Source: Bacteroidetes bacterium UBA1312
GTDB taxonomy: Bacteria > Bacteroidota > Bacteroidia > Chitinophagales > Chitinophagaceae
Reading direction: 5' to 3'
Assembly (NCBI GenBank): GCA_002307135.1
Contig: DBTQ01000036.1
Coordinates: 1 to 64,000 of the forward strand
DNA length: 64,000 bases
The position numbers and the translations under genes are program-made. The notes under the pieces are model-generated. The model had not been told where the DNA came from, made no database searches, and worked only from the letters and a program-made list of their open reading frames with translations. How positions within the stretch are numbered: position 1 is the first letter of the stretch; each line of letters opens with the position of its first letter. Below, one piece after another: positions 62,753-64,000 of this stretch.

Positions 62753-64000
62753 TTTTTCGGTATCCGCTTTAATGTTTCTAAGAAATATTTCCAAAATTTC
62801 TGAACGGAACTGATTTGTACTCTTTCGTCTGGAGAGTGCGCGCCATAGATATTCGGGCCAAAAGAAATCATTTGCATCTCAGGATAATTGGTGCCTAGAA
62901 TACCACACTCCAATCCGGCGTGTACCGCATTTACATGGGGTTTTGTACCAAATAATTCTTCGTAAAGCTGGCTCATCAATTGGACAATCGGAGCATCTGG
63001 TTTGGGCTGCCAGCCTGGGTATGCACCACCATAACTCAAGGTTGCATCCATCAATTCAAAGGCACTTGCAATAGCAGTTGCTAAATCTTCTTTTTCACTA
63101 TCTACCGAACTACGTGTAAGGCATTGTAAGTTATAGTTGCCATCTTTGATCAACACACGAGCCAGGTTATTAGAGCTTTGCACCAGACCTTGTATGGCAG
63201 GACTCATTCTATAAATGCCATTCGGGCAAGCATAGAGCGAACGCAATAATTTTTCTTGAAATGCTTTATTCATCAGCATTTGTGGCAATTCCGTTGTGTT
63301 TATTGTAATGGTCAGGTGCGGATCAGTAAGTGTATATTCTGTTTTAATAGCCTGAACTAATGCTGTAAATGCGTTTTGCAGCGCTGTTCCTTTATGTTCA
63401 TCGCTAACAAAGATGGCCACAGATTCACGAGGTATGGCATTGCGTAAACTACCGCCATCTATACTACTGATATTGATGCCAATTTCTTTGTCGAGGCTCA
63501 GCAAAATACGGTTCATTATTTTGTTGGCATTGCCTCTGCCTAAATGAATATCAGCACCTGAATGCCCACCGGTTAAGCCTTTCACACTGATCTCAAAAGC
63601 AGTAGTACCAGCCGAAATAGGGATTTGCTCATAATTGCCTTTGGCAGTAACATCAACACCACCTGCACAGCCAATGGTCAATTCAGTATCTTCTTCTGTA
63701 TCAAGATTCAATAAAATTTTACCATCGAGCAATCCTCCTTCTAAATTTAAAGCACCAGTCATGCCTGTTTCTTCATCAATTGTAAATAATGCTTCTATTG
63801 GCGGATGAGCAATATCTGTTGAAGATAGAATAGACATAATTGTCGCTACTCCAATGCCATTGTCTGCGCCAAGTGTCGTTCCTTTTGCTTTAACCCAGTC
63901 GCCGTCCACATACATATCAATTCCCTGCTGTTCAAAATCGAAAACGGTATCAGCATTTTTTTGGTGCACCATATCGATATGGCTTTGTAAAACCACTGTT
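62749..64000 (-). CDS. pepD: aminoacyl-histidine dipeptidase (PepD), 5' part outside the window
   Basis: An M20-family metallopeptidase; 417 C-terminal residues are visible and the N-terminus lies beyond the right edge. The frame reads through 64000 (TVVLQSHIDMVHQ), so the GTG at 63996 is not the start. Metal ligands: His in LQSHIDMV, Asp in GADNGIG, Glu-Glu in DEETGMTG and a His in MISFGPNIYGAHSPDERVQI. It cleaves dipeptides such as Xaa-His in the cytoplasm. Full members are about 480-490 residues, so about 70 are missing. Confidence 0.92.
   Translation of the reverse strand, partial: TVVLQSHIDMVHQKNADTVFDFEQQGIDMYVDGDWVKAKGTTLGADNGIGVATIMSILSSTDIAHPPIEALFTIDEETGMTGALNLEGGLLDGKILLNLDTEEDTELTIGCAGGVDVTAKGNYEQIPISAGTTAFEISVKGLTGGHSGADIHLGRGNANKIMNRILLSLDKEIGINISSIDGGSLRNAIPRESVAIFVSDEHKGTALQNAFTALVQAIKTEYTLTDPHLTITINTTELPQMLMNKAFQEKLLRSLYACPNGIYRMSPAIQGLVQSSNNLARVLIKDGNYNLQCLTRSSVDSEKEDLATAIASAFELMDATLSYGGAYPGWQPKPDAPIVQLMSQLYEELFGTKPHVNAVHAGLECGILGTNYPEMQMISFGPNIYGAHSPDERVQISSVQKFWKYFLETLKRIPKN

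Overview
The window is chromosomal DNA from a member of the phylum Bacteroidota, most likely a Chitinophagaceae-like or related sediment or freshwater lineage (family placement is inference). The evidence is type IX secretion sorting domains (YPNP...G-Y), a GldB-like lipoprotein, DUF3078 and DUF6438 proteins, promoters of the Bacteroidota TAnnTTTG type, few Shine-Dalgarno sites, and Bacteroidota-style LeuRS and LptC. No tRNA, rRNA, CRISPR array or prophage was seen.

Layout. Bases 1-5.5 kb are an AT-rich accessory stretch: small zinc-ribbon proteins, an XRE regulator, a fibre-like surface protein, two paralogous lipoproteins, a secreted trypsin-like protease and two tiny ORFs, one broken by a TGA. 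It abuts a LytS-type sensor kinase that has lost its 5' part, followed by its LytTR regulator. From 8 to 10.4 kb there is a T9SS-secreted protein and the relic of a second copy of its 3' end. From 10.4 to 15.6 kb lie a GT-C membrane glycosyltransferase, flanked by a 39-bp copy of the leuS 3' end, and leuS itself. LeuS carries an in-frame 234-codon insertion: a DUF559 endonuclease-like domain with 34-bp terminal inverted repeats and five 36-bp repeats. From 15.8 to 18.6 kb are maf, a UbiA prenyltransferase, pyrE and a Nudix hydrolase. From 19 to 23 kb is an ECF sigma module (sigma factor, inner-membrane-anchored beta-barrel protein, lipoprotein) with two matching ECF-type promoters.

From 26.7 to 38.2 kb is what looks like one functional block for short-chain carboxylic acids: a propionyl-CoA synthetase-like enzyme, a response regulator, a CbrA-like symporter/histidine kinase with a small overlapping membrane partner, a second small membrane protein, an MHS-type transporter, a porin, an IS1-like DNA-binding protein and acetyl-CoA synthetase. 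A 14-bp motif occurs twice in front of the DNA-binding protein/acs and once in front of the propionyl-CoA synthetase gene. The following region is envelope and housekeeping: an outer-membrane protein, GldB-like, DUF3078, scpA, lptC, an OMP, coaX and dprA. At 46.7-49.6 kb a SAM-I riboswitch with a readable terminator/antiterminator controls metB and hom. RNase P RNA (rnpB) lies at 49.76-50.13 kb, followed by rnr, an ABC permease, rsgA, a pair of coupled unknown genes, a SIMPL protein, a cystathionine beta-synthase-like enzyme, a BtuF-like protein and pepD, which runs off the right edge.

The strongest candidates for something new are the DUF559 element embedded in-frame in leuS, the duplicated leuS tail around the glycosyltransferase gene, and the paired ECF promoters defining a small envelope regulon. 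All function calls come from reading the sequence; no database search was run.
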